NCBI GenBank assembly: GCA_036897095.1
Contig: JAYMSP010000092.1
Location: 22,407 to 86,406 of the forward strand
Length of the DNA: 64,000 bases
Source: Plantago elongata
Lineage: Eukaryota; Streptophyta; Magnoliopsida; Lamiales; Plantaginaceae
Direction of reading: 5' to 3'
Each line of letters opens with the position of its first letter. Positions within the stretch are counted from its first letter, which is position 1. This document shows, one piece after another, positions 35,490-48,390 of this stretch. Under the pieces are notes generated by a model, which was given only the letters and a program-made list of their open reading frames with translations, made no database searches and was not told the origin of the DNA. The position numbers and the translations under genes are program-made.

Positions 35490-38309
35490 ATGTTGATGGA
35501 GGAGATGTGTAGAGCATCCGAAGTGCCATTTAGTTTAGGTAATATTATCTTTGCGGATTCAAGCGTGGAGGAAAGTCTTGTGAATGTTACCGACTTTAAG
35601 TTGATGGCCGACTCACACAGCTTGTTTCCTGAATCCACGGTTAAAACTACGGATGTCGACTCAGGAAGTGATGTTAGTTTTACGATGTCCTTGGGGTCTG
35701 ATAAGAATAGGAACGGAGCTTCTGAAGATGAAAGCAGTTGGCTAGCTAATGATGCTAAAAGTGAAGAGGATGGATTGTCGTCACTGGAGGGGGACCCGAT
35801 TCTTGATATCTCTTGCTCCTTATCTATGGTGAGTGACACTAGTAGTCTTTGCGCCGATGATTTGTTAGCTGAACTTGGGCCAAATTTCTTAGATGTAGAC
35901 AAGAGCATCTGTGATGTTGAACTTATCTCCAGAGAATCAAGTGCCGATATTATTATTGGTGGATCGGTATCTGTAGCTGAAACTGTTTCGGAAGAGACTG
36001 TAGATGGGGCCAAATCATCGACAGTTCTTATCCAGTCGGAAAAGGGAGCAACTGGCAGAATCGTTAGAAGTATCTTTGAGGTAGATTATGTGCCACTCTG
36101 GGGATTTACATCAGTGTGTGGCAGGAGACCTGAGATGGAAGATTCTTTAACAACAATCCCGCGCTTCATGAGAATACCTCTGCAAATGCTAATTGGTGAT
36201 CGTGTACTTGATGGTGTAACTTCGCGCGTAAGTCATTTGACCGGTCATTTCTTTGGAGTCTATGATGGTCATGGAGGATCTCAGGTAATTTCCTTAAAAC
36301 GCTTGATTGTAAAACTTCTCAAATTATTGGTGTTATAATAATTAACTGCCTGCCGTATCATTTAGTTGTCACTTATTGTTATTAGAAAGTATGACTAATA
36401 TAGTTCGATTCACCCTGTGACTGTGAAGTTTCTTTTTTGGGGCATGAAAGGAGAGAGTTGGTCTTGGTTTACATTTGTTCAGAAATTAAGTCAATGTTTA
36501 GTCAAATCGCTCTGTAGACTCTAGGCTGTTTGTGTTCTTGCATGAAGACTTGGGGTACTTCTTTTCTTTCTCATGTTGAAACTTGGATATATTACATCCA
36601 GTGTTGCTGGGCTGAAAGTTAATTTTGTTGTGATTTTGTTACAGAAACCAAAATATCATTGTTACATTATTTGGATCATTAATATTAGATTGTTTGAATT
36701 AGGTTGCGAATTACTGTCGAGAGCGCATGCATGCTGCTTTGCTCGAGGAATTGGAAACAATCATGTCCAATCCGAATGAAACTAATTTCGAGGTTGACTG
36801 TGAAGCAAAGTGGAGAAGAGCATTCACTAAATGTTTTATCAAAGTGGATGATGAGATCGGAGGGAAAGGAAGTGGTGAACCTCTCGTTCCAGAGACAGTA
36901 GGTTCAACTGCTGTAGTTGCCGTTGTTTGTTCATCTCATATAATAGTGTCTAATTGTGGTGATTCAAGAGCGGTCCTTTACCGTGGTAAAGAACCCATGG
37001 CTCTATCCGAAGATCACAAAGTAAGTATACCACATGTCAATTAAATTTTGTGAGCAGCTCTTTTGTAGAAACTGATCTTACGTAATCTCTCCCTTCCATT
37101 AGCCGAATCGGGAGGATGAATATGCAAGAATTGAGGCCGCTGGGGGAAAAGTCATTCAGTGGAATGGACATCGGGTCTTTGGGGTTCTTGCCATGTCGAG
37201 GTCCATTGGTATGTATATTCCTTGACCCTCTAACCTTCATGTTTTTCAATCTGCTTAGGTACTTGTGCATATCATATAGACCATTTTAATTTCCCTTACT
37301 GGCGGATATAATCGCCTTTATTTCATATACTTCGAATAAATCCAGAACTCAATTGGCCCAATTTCATATTTGAAATTTAATTCCCTGTCACTTTAATTCG
37401 ATTTGACTAGTGTTTGTGAATTGTGATTCCCAATTCCAATTTACATGTACTCTGACAGTACATATATCTAGGCTGTACCGGCATTGGACAATCTGGGTCT
37501 CGTACTGCAATGGATTCCACTATTAGCTTACTAGTTATGGTTATAGACTTATACCATAGCATCACCATATTCAAACATCTTAAAATGGTTATAAATGTAT
37601 ATAGGTACTATCGTACTTCTTACGGTTAGGTTGCTATCAGATTGGTTTGTGAACCTGAAAGCATCTACCTAAACTAATCAAAAGCAATTATTTTCTTTTG
37701 CTATACTGCTAACTGTCAACAGCTTGTTTGTGAGTATTTACAGCAGCTAATGCTTATTGTGATGTGCGTAGAATAGGTAGAAGAATATGTGTGACTCGAT
37801 AACGAATTTTTTATCGTGTTTGCTTCATGTGCTGAAAGAAAATTATCTGTTAAAAAAAATAAAAAGTACAGTTAGCTAGATAGAGATGACCTTCCCAGTC
37901 CTTTTGCTGCCAAATAGCCATCGTATCTTTGTAACAATCTATTGAAAACGACCTATTCAACTTGTCTGCTGCAGGAGATAGATATTTGAAACCGTCAATC
38001 ATTCCGGATCCAGAAGTAATGTTTGTTCCCCGGACAAGAGAAGATGAATGCCTCATTCTGGCCAGTGATGGTCTCTGGGATGTCATGTCAAACGAGGAAG
38101 CCTGTGAAATTGCTCGCAAGAGAATACTACTCTGGCATAAAAACCATGGCATCACACTTCCATTAGAAAGGGGTGAAGGAATTGATCCTGCAGCTCAAGC
38201 AGCATCCGAGTATTTATCCAACCGTGCACTTCAGAAGGGGAGCAAGGATAACATCACTGTGATTGTCGTTGACTTGAAGCCTCAACGAAAGATAAAGATT
38301 AAAACCTAG
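35490..38309 (+). CDS. HAB1: Clade A protein phosphatase 2C (HAB1-like ABA co-receptor)
   Basis: Four exons (35490-36284, 36703-37020, 37103-37208, 37975-38309) sum to 1554 nt, 517 residues. The N-terminal ~200 residues are acidic and variable. The PP2C core has [22 protein letters not shown] (metal-binding D259), [28 protein letters not shown] and [13 protein letters not shown]. Trp391 in [11 protein letters not shown] is the ABA-lock tryptophan that contacts the PYR/PYL gate in clade A. The family dephosphorylates SnRK2 kinases and is inhibited by ABA-bound receptors. The ATG at 35490 has G at -3; an in-frame ATG at 35496 would give the MEEM start seen in HAB1. A GTAAGT donor near 34702 suggests a 5' UTR intron, as in Arabidopsis clade A genes. 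An ACGTGG (ABRE-like) word at 35001 lies in it. The symbol denotes orthology group only. Confidence 0.93.
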
Positions 38310-39110
38310 TTAATCCCTGTTACAGCCTTCCTGCTTCATTCTTTAATCAGGGAATGTAATTTTTACTTGGTTCAACGCCCTTCTGTTTTCGTAAAGGGCT
38401 ATAGCTTTTAGTAGAATATGAACTGTACTGGAACTGCAGACATTATGCCAATTGGTCTTGATGTAAATTTAGCCTATTTGAGTCGGAAGTCGGAGCCCTG
38501 GGAAGCTAAATACACCGACAAAACGGGCATCATAAGCAAGATTATCGTTCGTCCCTCCGGCCTAAAGGCTCTGTGAGGTGTATCTTTGTATATTTTACGT
38601 TGACAGTGAGCTGCCTTGCAGAATTAGGTGAATGTCAACTGAATCAAACATGTTATGGTCTTAGTATCTGTAAGCATGTTGTGCTAATTTACTATTACAA
38701 CTTGAAGCATGTAAGAATCTAATCTGAGTTATGTATTGTATCTATTGGCGCTGGCAATCTAGATGTCAGATTTAACAGTCTCTGAATGGATGATCTGTGT
38801 GCTATCGCACATGCACTGATGCAACATAGCTAAGGAGCTATAGAAAAGGGGTTCCAATTCCAACAAATGATAACGATCTTCAACTTTATGTACAAAATCG
38901 TATATTTCCATATTTTTTTATGATGCGTGTTGATTTTCACTTTAAATTAATAAGTTCTCCAGTCATGAAGGAGGGTAGAGCTTGCATAAAAGAGCATTTA
39001 TTAGTAACTTGGTCAGATCAAATCATTCTTGGTTCTGAGTGTATCATAAATAACATTACCAACTTGATTTGAAAATCAATTTAGAAAGAAAAGAGTACAC
39101 AAAATGGAAT
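38310..39110. other. Tail-to-tail intergenic between PP2C and APM1
   Basis: Both genes end here, and 3' UTRs probably take most of it. No gene is seen. Confidence 0.5.
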
Positions 39111-42100
39111 CTAGTACTTCCTATACGCCAGCTCCTTCACATATTCAGCCAGATGTTTCTCACTTTGAATGCCTTTGACCCATGCGGAATTGATGCGAAC
39201 CCTCTCAATGCTCTGCTTCAAGGTCCTGGCTATGAAAGGTTTTGCACGGGTAGCGAAAAATTGTTCCACCTCTTCCACCTTATCCTCAGAAGTGAACTGG
39301 AGGAAAATACCAGACACAAAGTTATAAATAGACTAGCTATAATCTTCTGATGTAAGCTGGGAGATACAAATAGAAATTTCATCTAGTGAGGAGAACATAC
39401 CGGGGACACAATGGCACTGACAAAGCGAGTTATTAGAAAGCCGGCACCATATGTTTTGGAGATCAGGTCCCAATTTTCCTGCATTCAATATTTATTTAGA
39501 CCAGAAACGATTTGATACACTTTGGTCACAACTAACGTGCAATTGGGCCAAATAGTGCTGGGCTATATACATTAGAAGGACGGTAGGGGGAAAAAGAAAC
39601 TAGGAAATTGAAAGCAATATGATCCAAGTAATATTGTGATGTAAATTCACATTTTATCTCAAGCCATTAGTACTTAAAATTAATTTGAAAAGGGATATAT
39701 TACCCAAATCATGCCTGCAAAACAGGCAAAAAGAAAGGATTTTGATATTTGACTCTATATCATTCAACGACTATTGATTTGCTAATAAACTTTATAATAA
39801 TCCAATCGCACATTATTTTGAAAGAAATATAAGCTACTCAGAACGTGCAGATGTAAAAAAAAAATCCGCACATATAAACAGTATTAACTTACTTTCAACC
39901 AGCTCCAAGCTACTTCCCGTGCATCTCTACTAACAGCAAGGCCAAAGACAACATCTTGACTCCTGACCTATATTATGATAGGAATACAGATATAACTCAT
40001 ATTAGAACCATAAACAAAGACAACGAGAAAGATGAAACATCTTTGGGGAAAGAAAAAACAGAAGAAAAATAATTTTAAAAAAATGATGACTCGAGATAAT
40101 CAACATTACCTCAGACGACAACAAGAAATTCAGGAATTCATGGATAATTTCAGGATCTCTGCAAGATGCCAATGAACCTATAGATGGTTGGTAATCCATT
40201 AGTTTCAGTAAACAGAGTCAAGGTGTAATGCATATGATAACAAAGTTCTACCTAGAATCCGCGTTTTCTCCTGGCTGAGGTCAGATTCTCTATAAAGTCT
40301 CAGAAGGGAATCATAATTAGATCTATCTGCTTTGCTTACGCTCAGCACAACAGCAACATATACAGCCTGCAAAATGTTGGAAAAAAACTCGGTCCTTAGT
40401 GAGGTGGTGGAAATTTTGGCATCTTAAGTATAGAAGATATAATTTTATTTATACCTTTCTCAAATCAGGAGGCAGAAGGGCTGTACTCTGGTCATTCAAA
40501 TATATCTGGAAGCGCCTGTTTGCTTCATTTATTGTCAAGTCGTGGCCAAACGAAGCCAATGCAGTCAAGAGTTCGCCTCTTAACATGGCATCAAGATGAC
40601 TCTCCCCCTGTTTAGGATCCCAACCAAGCCTCCTGGCAAAGTAATATAGAGTACCCAGATCAGATTTGATTAATAATACTCCCTCCGTCCCAGTTTGAAA
40701 GTACCGCTTTCTATTTTGGGTTGTCCCGGTTTGGAAGTACCGCTTCCTTAAATAGAAATTCTATCTCCTACTTTATACATTATCTTATACTTTAGTCACT
40801 ATTTCTCCTACTTTATCCAATCACATTCATAATTTATTACCTTCTTTCCTACTTTATTACTTTTTTCTTAAAACTTGTGTCCGGTCCCGCGGGACTTCCA
40901 AACCCGGACGGATGGGGTAATATAATCAAAATATCTTCAGATAATGAGTTCTAATAATAAGGTTCCATAAACAACATGATAGCCTTCTCTGTCAATCTAC
41001 ATGAATCAGCTCATTAATGTGGGTACATAAATTCCACTTTTATGAGCAAGCAAATAGAAACAGTAAAATGTCTTGTGGTTTTCAAAAATGCACATTGGAG
41101 CCAACAAAAAACTAGCCATATTTATATATACATTAAATCCAAGACGAGCCCAAGTTACAAAACCCAGGGTTCCACGGTTTCACCTAGGCCAAATGACAAA
41201 TAAAGCCTATTGCACCCGAAGAATAAAAGGTCAATCACTTACTCTGCAGAATTCTGGAAAAGGTTGATAAAGAACAATTTGATCTCATCGAGCAATTCAG
41301 GTGCAGCATCAGCCATAATTCGGGCCACTTTAGAAGCTATCTGTAAAAGCAAATGAAAAAAAATGAAGGCGGAATAAAAATGAAATCTTGAATGTAGATC
41401 AAGTAATAACAGAAATAGGAAACATTACACTGATCAAATTAGATAGGACTGTGTATTCTAGCTCCTCACTGTAAGCACTCATCAGGGCAAGCAAAGAGGT
41501 CAAGTCTTGTTGGCATGCCATGCACAGAGCATTATAGTCATCCAGTATACCTGCTCGAGAAAAGCTTATTAAGATACAAATAACACACATGCACATATAT
41601 TAGGCGATTAAGAATTTTATGCCATGATTACCATATCTATCACAGGTTGACAGGGACTTTTTCTCTATTGCATTTCTAAGCCTTGCTGATAGGTCTGCAT
41701 CATACTTCACTCTAAAGAAACCAGTCTGTTCCAAATTAACCTTGATCCAAGGGGAGCCAGATGACACTGGGGCTCCAAAGAATTTGCTAACGTCAAGGGT
41801 CTCACTTTTTGTTTGCAGTAAGAACCTATTGCTAGCATTGTAAGAGCCACAGCATAGAGTTATCGGAACAACCCATTGCCCTTCACCAGGAGAACCACTC
41901 AATAAGAATTGTGACTGTAAAACACAGAGACAATGTAGCTGTCAGAATCTCGACCATTTATTAAAGTATCATCATGAAAGAGTCCACTAACAGCCTAAGT
42001 CAAATAAAAAAGTGAGCAATCAAGTAAAAGATGGGCCAAGCTACCTGCTCAAACTCCAAGGTCTGATCTTTGACTTTCACTGAGACAACAGGATAACCTT

Positions 42101-45100
42101 GCTGTTTTGTCCAAGAGTTCATTAGTTTGTTCACGGGTTCACCAGATTCTTCTTCAAGCACTGACCATAAGTCTTCTGTCTTTGCATTTGAGCAAGCATA
42201 TTTTTTTATGTACTTTGCAAGTCCCCTCTGCAGGAATTGCAAGAGAACAAAGAATTAGATTTCCAACAGTTGCAGAGGGAAATGTGAAATCATTAGTAAA
42301 ATGGAAAATATGGAGAACATATCATGTAACACCATGCACAGGAAGCACAGAAAATCGCAATAGAAAGTCTGCTGGATGTCTCTGATAGAATGCTGATTAA
42401 GATATTATATACTCATAACAATCAGAAATGAAGTTCAATAATGATGCATTGGTTAGCAAAACATCAGTGTGATCCATAATTGATCTCATATCTGTAGGCT
42501 ATAGCCACCTCGACAGAACATTCTCCAGTCAAGGGAGGGGGAAAAAAACATGGCCACCACAAATTGTGAATTTGATGACGCATTTTCATCGAATCATTTG
42601 TTGTAATTTACTAATTTTAACCAGTTCAAATTGTTGAACACACCAAGTACTAGTTTTAGTATATGTCACAGTACAAGAACAAAATTACTCTAATGACAAG
42701 ACAAATAGAGAAACAATATTTTAATCAGATACACACGGAGCAGAATGAGAAATAAAGTGAAGGATGTGGAAACCTGGAAATTCTCTGCTCCGAGATAGCT
42801 CTGTAGCATTCGAATGACAGATGCTCCCTTCCTATAGCTGATTGCATCAAAAATTTCATCAATTTCTCCAGCATGATTAATGTCCACCTGCAGAGTAGGT
42901 ATGGATCAGTTTGTCTGGAATTCCGCAATTCATAATAAAATGAGAAAAACCCAACCCTTAACATTAATTCCTCAATGCAACAAAAAACCACATTGCTCCT
43001 CGATAATAAATGAGTAAGAAAAATTAGTTTGTACTTCAATAGGGTGAGATTCTGCAAGTCCATCCAGCCGAAGTCCCTCAGAACATTCATCTAGAAATTG
43101 GGTCCAGATTTGCCACTCTGGAAACAAACTATCAGCAGACAAATAGCTCACCTGGATTAAAAAAAAATAAAGATACATGAAAATTATATATAGTCACATT
43201 AAAGTAAAACATATTCTAAACTTGGATAAGCTCTATACCCATGTAGCGAATCCCTCATTCAGCCACAAATGCGTCCACCATTCCATTGTAACGAGATTAC
43301 CAAACCACTGATGTGCCAGTTCATGAGCTACAACAGTAGCAACCTGTGTGGAAGGTGACAATTAAACAGAAGCTTTGAATTTCTAAAACATATTATGTCA
43401 ACTAAATTCATAGGCTGCATACCCTCTGTTTGTTTACAGCTGCAGAGTGCTTTTCATCAAATAGCAATGCTGTTTCTCGGTATGTAACAAGACCGTAATT
43501 TTCCATGGCCCCGGCAGCGAAGTCGGGAATTGCAATCATGTCCAATTTAGGCAGTGTATATGGAACCTCAAAATACCTGGTCATTTTAATTACAAACATT
43601 AAGATAACAACTTCGAACATTATACTTTAGAAAGGAAGGTGAAACATAAAAATCAAAATCCAATAGGTGAATCCAATAGAGAACTACACTATACAGTATC
43701 CCCTCAGTTATAATTTTAGTATTTCTATGAAGTAGGTCAGTGTAAAGAGAAAAAGGAACATCATACTCTTTATAAATGTCAAGGGTTTTTACAGCAACAT
43801 CCAAAGCGAATTTCCCTTGGCTAGTCTTGCCAATTTGGCTATATACCCTCACAGTAATACCTGGAACACATTGCATTTCATCAAGCAGGCTAGAATGGCA
43901 TCGATGGAACAGCATTATCACATACAATAAGGAGATGTAAATATACCATCAGGAGTGCGATCCTCAACATAGTCAAACAAGCCCACGACGACAGCCACCA
44001 AATAAGTGGACATTATTGGTGACTCCTGATAACATACTTTCTTAAGATCCCCATTGACTTTTTCTTCAATGACTGGCATGTTTGAAAGAGCCACCAGTTC
44101 TGATGGTACTTCCAATGTAATCTGGAAAGTAGCCTGAAATCCAAATATTAAAAGTCTCACGGTCAGAATAGAGTTTCGAAAAATCCAGAAAAAGTAGAAG
44201 TAACAAATAGAGCATCATGAAAGATGCACTGTTCATAACTATGTTCTCCTACAGGGAAAATAATTCATCTCAAGTTGGCTGCATAGAAGCAATATCAGTA
44301 ATGAGCATATACTAAGTACCTTACAAGCAGGCTCATCCCAACAGGGAAAGCATCTTCTTGCATCAGCAGGTTCAAACTGTGTCACAGCCATGTTTTTCTT
44401 CTCGCCATTATGCATATATGAGCTGAAATTAATAAATCAAGGTTGTACAATCCATTAAATCCTTGATCTTAGTTTGTAAAACTAGTTGACGAAATACAAA
44501 TTATGCCAAAATCAACTGTGAGATGAATGTATGGAGTGTTTTTACAGAGATTAAAATCTAAGTAACACTTTCTATCACTGATTATGCGAATCAAACTGTA
44601 GTTCCCCAGGTACAAGTACAATGTTATAGTCAAATACTCACATGCAGAGGCCAATAAGGACCACTGGCCCACTCTTAAAAGTTCATCACATGGGAAAACA
44701 CATTAAATGTGATATCTTTCAGAGGAATGCCGCATCAAGACTATCATTTTTAGATAGATCAGCCAAGTCATTAGTGATAATGTATTCACTACTCTGAGCT
44801 AAACAAGGGATGGATAAGTCAAACAAGGCATAAATAATGGTTAACATTTGATACACAAAAGAAGTTATAAGGAAATATCTGGAGAGAATGCAACAGCAAA
44901 TGACAATACTTGTACTTTAACGTACTTCAAATCAATAACAACATGCTCATTACCTTCTATAGAACCCCTTCATTCTGTCATTTAGAGTTCCATCAAACTC
45001 CATGCTCAAGTACCCAACGCCAATTGGCAAACTCTCCTTAAACTCCAGGACCACAATCTCATCTTCCTCGCATAACTCAACCTCCACAGCCTCAAACACC

Positions 45101-46005
45101 TGTTCCCAAAACACACACACACACAAAGGAAAGAAAGAAAAAAAGATCAGTTTTCATTCGTTCAACTACATTCCAGTAAAACAAGGCGTCAGACAATTAG
45201 CTAATCTAAGAATCTTAAAATTATGAAACACTTATAGTCAACAGTGTTACTGAAGCCTATTTATTGGAAATACAAGCTTCTTCTCACATCTGGAGAGAAC
45301 AGGTGGTTCCAGATGCTATTAATTTAACCCGAATGATCAAGCGATCTAAAAATCAATACTTTCCAGTTAAAATCACTTGCTGAGTACTCGAGTATGCCAA
45401 TTAATAACATATAAACAGTAAATAGAGTCGGTACAAAAGATCAGATCTTTAGTCTATTGCAAGCAGAAGTCAAACGCAAACCACCTCTACTCCACTGTTA
45501 GCACAAGAGTCAATTATCTTATACTATCAAATGCCAATTTAATCGGATTTTCTGCTCATCAATTCACGAGTTTATCACTACTTTTTCCGCTCCAGATCGA
45601 GTAATTAATTTTCCCTGTCAATCCAACACATTCAGATTGAACTCTAAACACTAATCCAATCGACACAAACCAATTCAAATCCAAAACGCAACCGATTTAA
45701 CACGTAACAAAATCATCGAAACCAATTCAAAATTCAAACACATTACGCAACAAAACCGGAAAAAAAATTCCCACCTTGGCATCAGATTTGAAGGAAACGG
45801 AGCCGGGTTTGATCGAGAGCTCAGAAGCGTTAAGGACAAGATATTTGGTATCGGAAACGACGTCGACGGTGATTTGTACGGAGCCGGCGAATTTGCATGC
45901 GACGAGGTCGGGTTTGAGGGTGAGAGCGTAGCGTTTGGGGGTGGCGAACTTGGGGAGACGTGGCTGACCTCTGAACTGAGCGTACTTGGTGTTTTGTTCC
46001 GCCAT
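39111..46005 (-). CDS. APM1: M1-family aminopeptidase (APM1, puromycin-sensitive aminopeptidase type)
   Basis: Nineteen exons (46005-45775, 45099-44954, 44422-44320, 44133-43947, 43860-43767, 43576-43423, 43343-43239, 43151-43035, 42887-42774, 42227-42045, 41914-41632, 41550-41429, 41340-41243, 40632-40455, 40366-40252, 40177-40110, 39967-39893, 39478-39401, 39296-39111) sum to 2637 nt, 878 residues, close to the family length. Visible are the exopeptidase motif GAMEN (276-280), zinc site HELAH (312-316) with second glutamate E335 in NEGFATW, and catalytic-type Tyr397 in SYRKGAS. A C-terminal ERAP1-like helical domain follows. The enzyme removes N-terminal residues from peptides. Arabidopsis APM1 acts at membranes and in the cytosol in auxin transport and root meristem function. 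There is no signal peptide. Intron 13 carries a Stowaway MITE (40679-40917). All catalytic residues look intact. Confidence 0.96.
40679..40917 (+). mobile_element. Stowaway-like MITE, copy B (239 bp), in APM1 intron 13
   Basis: The left TIR CTCCCTCCGTCCCAGTTTGA and the right TIR (reverse complement) CCCCATCCGTCCGGGTTTGG are flanked by TA at 40677-40678 and 40918-40919. It aligns over its whole length with the reverse complement of 8459-8699. It is intronic and about 45 bp from the exon edge at 40632. Confidence 0.92.
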
Positions 46006-46090
46006 TGTTGTGTGAGTTTGTTTTGATTTGCAGTCTTGTGTTGTTATGGATTGGTGAATTTATGTTTTGATTTTGTTTTGTAGTAGGGGG

Positions 46091-46098
46091 ATATATAA
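46091..46098 (-). promoter_or_regulatory. Probable TATA box of APM1
   Basis: TTATATAT on the minus strand lies 86-93 bp upstream of the ATG at 46005. Confidence 0.45.
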
Positions 46099-47095
46099 TG
46101 TGTCAGTTTGTAGAAGAGTATACGACTTACACGTTACTGTTTCTTTCTGACTCCTGGTGATCTTCTCAATACTCTCTTCTCCCATCTCTACCCAAAACTT
46201 TTATCCTAAAACTTTTATCCCAAATACTAATTCGAAGTAATTTATTTAGAGAATAATTTATATTATTAAAATGTCAATAATTTTATTAGTAATATAATTA
46301 ATCTATATACAAACTGATTTTCATATGAGATTTTATGAATAATTGATCGTTAATTAAATTACTTCATAATTTTGAGGAATTTGTTAATATACTACTCTCA
46401 AACAAACAAATATATTTGAACAACGATGGATAAGAATTGACATAGATATTAATATAACAATATATTTGAATCATTTATGAAAATTATTTAAATATAATTT
46501 ATTATTATACTTATTTTAATAAGTAATATGATTGCACACAATTTGGGGAAGATTTTTGCATTATATAGTTGCTAGAAAAGGGAAGCAATATCAAAAAGTC
46601 AATTGGTGATAGTATTTTCTTTGATATGGGTATACATAATTTACTTAAATGCATAATTATATAATTATATTTTATAAAAGTCATAGATATTATTAGTTTA
46701 TTACTTAAAATGTTTACAAAAATGTAAATGTCATTAACAATATAAATATTTCAATTAATAATATAGAGTAATTTTCTAAAAGTATAGATCGTATCTTGAA
46801 GAATTAACAATAAATTATCTCCCATCATCCCACAAGATTCAACTTTTGTGAAAAATCATATGTTAGAGAGGCATATCAAACATCTTATACTTAGTCATGA
46901 ATATCGTTAGATATAAAACATGATTGAAATAAAAAATATTAAGTTCATGGTTAAATATTTAATATTTACTGCCAATAGAGTTTTAAAATTAGTAATTGTT
47001 TGGATTAGAATTTCAATTAAAATAATGTAATTGGAATCAATTTTTTGTGTAAGAATATTCAACTCCACTCGACTTGTATGACTTGTATGTTCTAA
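46099..47095. other. AT-rich intergenic, nothing recognised
   Basis: APM1 upstream DNA, then very AT-rich sequence without coding signal or clear repeat edges. Confidence 0.4.
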
Positions 47096-47230
47096 GGCTT
47101 TGTTTACCACTACCTTTTCAGCTAGTTTTTCAGCTCAATGAACGTTTTTTAATTAAAAACTCGTTACATAAACGCACAAATTTTCAAACAAGCTAGTTGA
47201 AAAGCTAGCTAATTTGAGAAACTAACCAAG

Positions 47231-48060
47231 ATAAGCTTGGGTAATCGTAGTACACCGTCGCACTGTACTATTGATAGTACACCTTTTAAAAATGGACAAG
47301 TGTCAAAATTTTAACATTAAAAAATAATTAATCAATTATTTAAATAATTTAATTCTTTTAATAAATATAACTTATATGAATTCACAAAGTACATCCCTCT
47401 GAAAAAAAGTCTATTTACATATCAAATTAAAATTAATCTTTCTTCTCCAAAATCTCTCATCACCATCATCCCCGTCACCACTTATTGGAACTCCGATTTT
47501 CAAAAAGATTCAACGACTATGAAAGCCGACATTAAATTTTCCATAAAATCTCAAAAAAATAAAAATGTAAGGAGAAGATTGAAGCTCCGGTTGAACTTCC
47601 ATGCTCATTCGATGAGCAGTTTCCATGGGAGCTCGATTGAGAAGCTACCATGGTAGCTCAGAAGCTCAGCTCGATTGAGCTTCCATGGGAGCTCCACTAA
47701 GGGAGCTCCAGTCGAGCTCCCATGGCAGCATGCTCAGCCTCCGGATCTCCGGTCTTCTCTATTAAAGAAACAAATTGTAAAATTGTGGTGTTTGTGAAAT
47801 TTCAGTTTTTGTTAGGTTGATTTTGAATTGTTTTGGGAATGGTTTGTTAAGTCTAAAATATAAGGGATGTGTAAGTAAATAAACATAATAAAATATTTTA
47901 ATATTATGCGACGTCGCACTACGTTATTATGTGACAGTGCGATGCCTTGTCGCATTAATAAAAATTGAAGGGTTCAGATTCAATCTTCGGATGATCTAAT
48001 GTTTGGATCGTAGTACTAACGATAGTACAATACAACTGTCCTATTATTAGCCATCCCCAA
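47231..48060. mobile_element. Nested, unclassified insertion
   Basis: The insertion splits the hAT-like element. Its ends read CTTGGGTAAT on the left and, reverse complemented, CTTGGGGATGGCTAAT on the right, suggesting short TIRs. CCAAG occurs on both sides and could be a target duplication. Inside are repeated GTCGCACT/AGTGCGA words, GATAGTAC motifs near both ends, and the palindromic cluster at 47581-47752. There is no transposase frame. Confidence 0.5.
47581..47752. repeat. Palindrome cluster built on GAGCTC and CCATGG
   Basis: Features include a perfect 16-bp palindrome AGCTACCATGGTAGCT (47643-47658). A 12-bp perfect inverted repeat, CCATGGGAGCTC (47683-47694) with GAGCTCCCATGG (47714-47725), has a 19-base loop. 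A 14-bp direct repeat, TTCCATGGGAGCTC, lies at 47621 and 47681, exactly 60 bp apart. The G+C content is far above the surrounding AT-rich DNA. Confidence 0.75.
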
Positions 48061-48390
48061 GAAAGTTAGCTTGTTAATTATTCATCTATAAGCTACCTTT
48101 TCAGCTAGTTTTGCTAAACATAGCCTCATCCAAACAGTCCGTATAATTCTAATTATGTGATGGGCCTGCCCCAAGTTCACCAAACAAGACGTTAATCGAG
48201 TCGGTCCATGGTCCATTCCGGTGAGGCCCAAATTATTAGCCCAGTCCAATTTCTTGCTGCAAGGTCACAATTGAACGACAGACGCACTGTGCAAGAAAGT
48301 TGAACACTCCTCAAACAAGAAATGCAGAAGCGGTTTGCAAAGAATAATTTGTAGACTTTGCTTGTTCATCATCATAAAGCCCCTGTAGAA

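Larger units (their letters stand above)
47096..48125 (+). mobile_element. hAT-like MITE enlarged by a nested insertion
   Basis: The ends GGCTTTGTTTACCACTACC and TTTTGCTAAACATAGCC match those of the element at 16772-16923. CTACCTTTTCAGCTAGTTTT is present near both ends. Compared with the 150-bp copy, about 830 bp has been added after ACTAACCAAG (47230), and the original sequence resumes at about 48061 with AAAGTTAGCTTG. Confidence 0.7.

Noticed and set aside
35411-36013. 200-codon antisense frame on the minus strand
   Set aside because: It lies opposite PP2C exon 1 and is explained by the Ser/Asp-rich codon bias of that exon. It has no recognisable domain.
47581-47752. Possible CRISPR-like array
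   Set aside because: The repeats are palindromic and irregular with no spacer pattern, and the genome is a plant nuclear one.
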